From assembly GCA_022866185.1 (NCBI GenBank), contig JALHUG010000316.1:1-7063 (forward strand): a DNA stretch of 7,063 nucleotides, read 5' to 3'. This document shows positions 6,444 to 7,063 of this stretch, piece after piece. Source of the DNA: Dehalococcoidia bacterium (GTDB lineage: Bacteria > Chloroflexota > Dehalococcoidia > SM23-28-2). Each line of letters begins with the position of its first letter. The stretch's first letter is position 1. A program made the translations under genes and the position numbers. The notes beneath the pieces are model-generated. The model saw nothing but the letters and a program-made list of their open reading frames with translations, ran no database searches and was not told the origin of the DNA.

Positions 6444-6510
6444 ATTTGGTTAGCAAATGGTTAGCAAATGCTAAGGCGACTCAACCGAAAAGAGGCCCAA
6501 TTCGTATCTG
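6434..6510. repeat. 9-bp direct repeat flanking the integrase-tRNA gap
   Basis: TCGTATCTG occurs at 6434-6442, spanning the integrase stop codon, and again at 6502-6510, ending one base before the tRNA 5' end. The two copies bracket the whole non-coding gap. This could mark recombination or arm-binding sites at the element end, but nine bases can recur by chance. Confidence 0.4.
6447..6474. repeat. Tandem 11-bp direct repeat with inverted TTAGCA/TGCTAA
   Basis: TGGTTAGCAAA is repeated back to back at 6447-6457 and 6458-6468. The second copy runs into TGCTAA (6469-6474), making the inverted pair TTAGCA-AA-TGCTAA at 6461-6474. This AT-rich patch stands out in GC-rich DNA. It lies just after the integrase stop and just before the tRNA, where integrase arm-type binding sites would be expected. 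The heptamer GGTTAGC of each unit also occurs inverted (GCTAACC, 6554-6560) inside the tRNA. Confidence 0.6.
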
Positions 6511-6511
6511 C

Positions 6512-6603
6512 GGAGGGGTGGCCGAGCGGCTGAAGGCGGCGGTCTTGAAAATCGCTAACCCGACTTGTCGGGTTCGTGGGTTCGAATCCCACCCCCTCCG
6601 CCA
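6512..6603 (+). tRNA. tRNA-Ser (anticodon TGA), CCA encoded
   Basis: The acceptor stem pairs GGAGGGG (6512-6518) with CCCCTCC (6593-6599), followed by G as discriminator and an encoded CCA (6601-6603). The anticodon stem GCGGT/ATCGC closes the 7-nt loop CTTGAAA (6544-6550), giving anticodon TGA at 6546-6548, which reads UCA serine codons. A long variable arm (CCCGAC-TT-GTCGGG) and T arm (GTGGG-TTCGAAT-CCCAC) confirm the serine class. All stems are intact, so the gene should be functional despite the adjacent element. No convincing own promoter was found in the 68 bp upstream. sucC starts 38 bp downstream on the same strand. Confidence 0.97.
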
Positions 6604-6641
6604 GCGTCGACGCGCATAGATCGTGTTCTTGGCGAGCTCTC

Positions 6642-7063
6642 ATGAAGATCCACGAGTATCAGGCCAAGCAGATCATGTCTGAATACGGCGTGCCTGTCCC
6701 CAAGGGGCGCGTCGTTTCCACGCCTCGGGAGGCCCGCCAGGTCGCCCAGGAGCTGGGCGCGCCGGTGGTGGTCAAGGCCCAGATCCACGCCGGCGGCCGC
6801 GGCAAGGGCGGCGGCATCAAGCTGGCCGACACGCCCGCCCAGGCGGAGAAGGCAGCCAGGCAAATCATCGGCATGCGCCTGGTCACTCACCAGACCGGTC
6901 CTGAGGGGCGCATCGTCAGGAAGGTGCTGGTGGAAGAGCAGGTGCAGGCCGAGCGCGAGCTGTATCTGGGCATCGTGATCGATAGCGGCAGCGCCCGGCC
7001 GGTGGTGATGGCCAGCGAGGCCGGCGGCGTGGACATCGAGGAGGTGGCCGCCAGGTCGCCGGA
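6642..7063 (+). CDS. sucC: Succinate-CoA ligase (ADP-forming) beta subunit, N-terminal part (3' partial)
   Basis: The frame runs from ATG 6642 off the window end, giving 140 of roughly 380-390 residues. SucC forms the ATP-grasp and CoA-ligase beta subunit that, with SucD, interconverts succinyl-CoA and succinate with substrate-level nucleotide phosphorylation in the TCA cycle. The start MKIHEYQAKQIMSEYGVPVP is near-identical in pattern to known SucC N-termini. The nucleotide-binding stretch VVVKAQIHAGGRGKGGGIKL (about 42-61) carries the family lysine (K45) and the GGRGK loop (51-55). MASEAGGVDIEEVA (123-136) is also typical. Malate-CoA ligase beta subunits (MtkA) share these motifs, so that assignment is a minor alternative. 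The Shine-Dalgarno sequence is weak. Third-position GC is about 90%, as expected for a resident chromosomal gene. It shares strand with the tRNA and may be read through from it. Confidence 0.92.
   Translation, partial: MKIHEYQAKQIMSEYGVPVPKGRVVSTPREARQVAQELGAPVVVKAQIHAGGRGKGGGIKLADTPAQAEKAARQIIGMRLVTHQTGPEGRIVRKVLVEEQVQAERELYLGIVIDSGSARPVVMASEAGGVDIEEVAARSP

Noticed and set aside
6447..6474. The repeat cluster as a CRISPR array or rho-independent terminator
   Set aside because: Only two 11-bp units stand back to back with no spacers, and the TTAGCA pair is too short and AT-rich, with no T-tract, to terminate transcription well.
6461..6643. A 60-residue minus-strand frame containing GVGFEPTNPTSRVSDFQ
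   Set aside because: This is the translation of the complement of tRNA-Ser, a well-known spurious protein that has spread through databases.
6555..6890. Minus-strand frames opposite the tRNA and the start of sucC
   Set aside because: They overlap a definite tRNA and a definite sucC start and include antisense tRNA translation.

Overview
This is a GC-rich bacterial window (roughly 63-65% G+C by eye) that reads as the right-hand end of an integrated mobile element abutting a conserved chromosomal locus. The sucC start and the tRNA-Ser are ordinary bacterial chromosome. The other genes belong to families common on integrative elements and plasmids of high-GC phyla. A combination of an AbiEii with a WYL-like tail and a replication-relaxation protein suggests Chloroflexota or Actinomycetota, but this is inference and no marker fixes the taxon.

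Layout, left to right. Bases 2-1090 (+) hold an AbiEii-type nucleotidyltransferase toxin, truncated by the window start, with an unusual C-terminal extension (a WYL-like beta domain followed by a Cys/His zinc-finger-like tail). It converges on a DEAD/SNF2-like superfamily 2 helicase (1107-2885, -), with a strong shared hairpin at the junction. Upstream of the helicase and overlapping its start is an unrecognised small gene (2860-3066, -). Head to head with that gene, with start codons two bases apart, is a 609-residue protein (3069-4898, +) that appears to contain two tandem replication-relaxation domains, the first degenerate. A short regulatory gap with a candidate promoter leads to an excisionase-like MerR/HTH protein (5068-5298, +) and a complete phage-type tyrosine integrase (5310-6443, +). 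After 68 bp containing short direct repeats comes tRNA-Ser(TGA) (6512-6603, +), and 38 bp later the beginning of sucC (6642 to window end, +).

How the parts fit: integrase plus excisionase next to a tRNA is the classic mobilisation module. The replication-relaxation protein would serve plasmid-like replication of the excised form or be an element-borne nuclease-like factor. The AbiE toxin and possibly the helicase cassette are cargo, with defence or addiction as the best guess. Third-codon-position GC, estimated by hand, is about 90% in the helicase, the small gene and sucC but about 75% in AbiEii and the integrase, so the element looks mosaic. The left end of the element and any AbiEi antitoxin lie outside the window.
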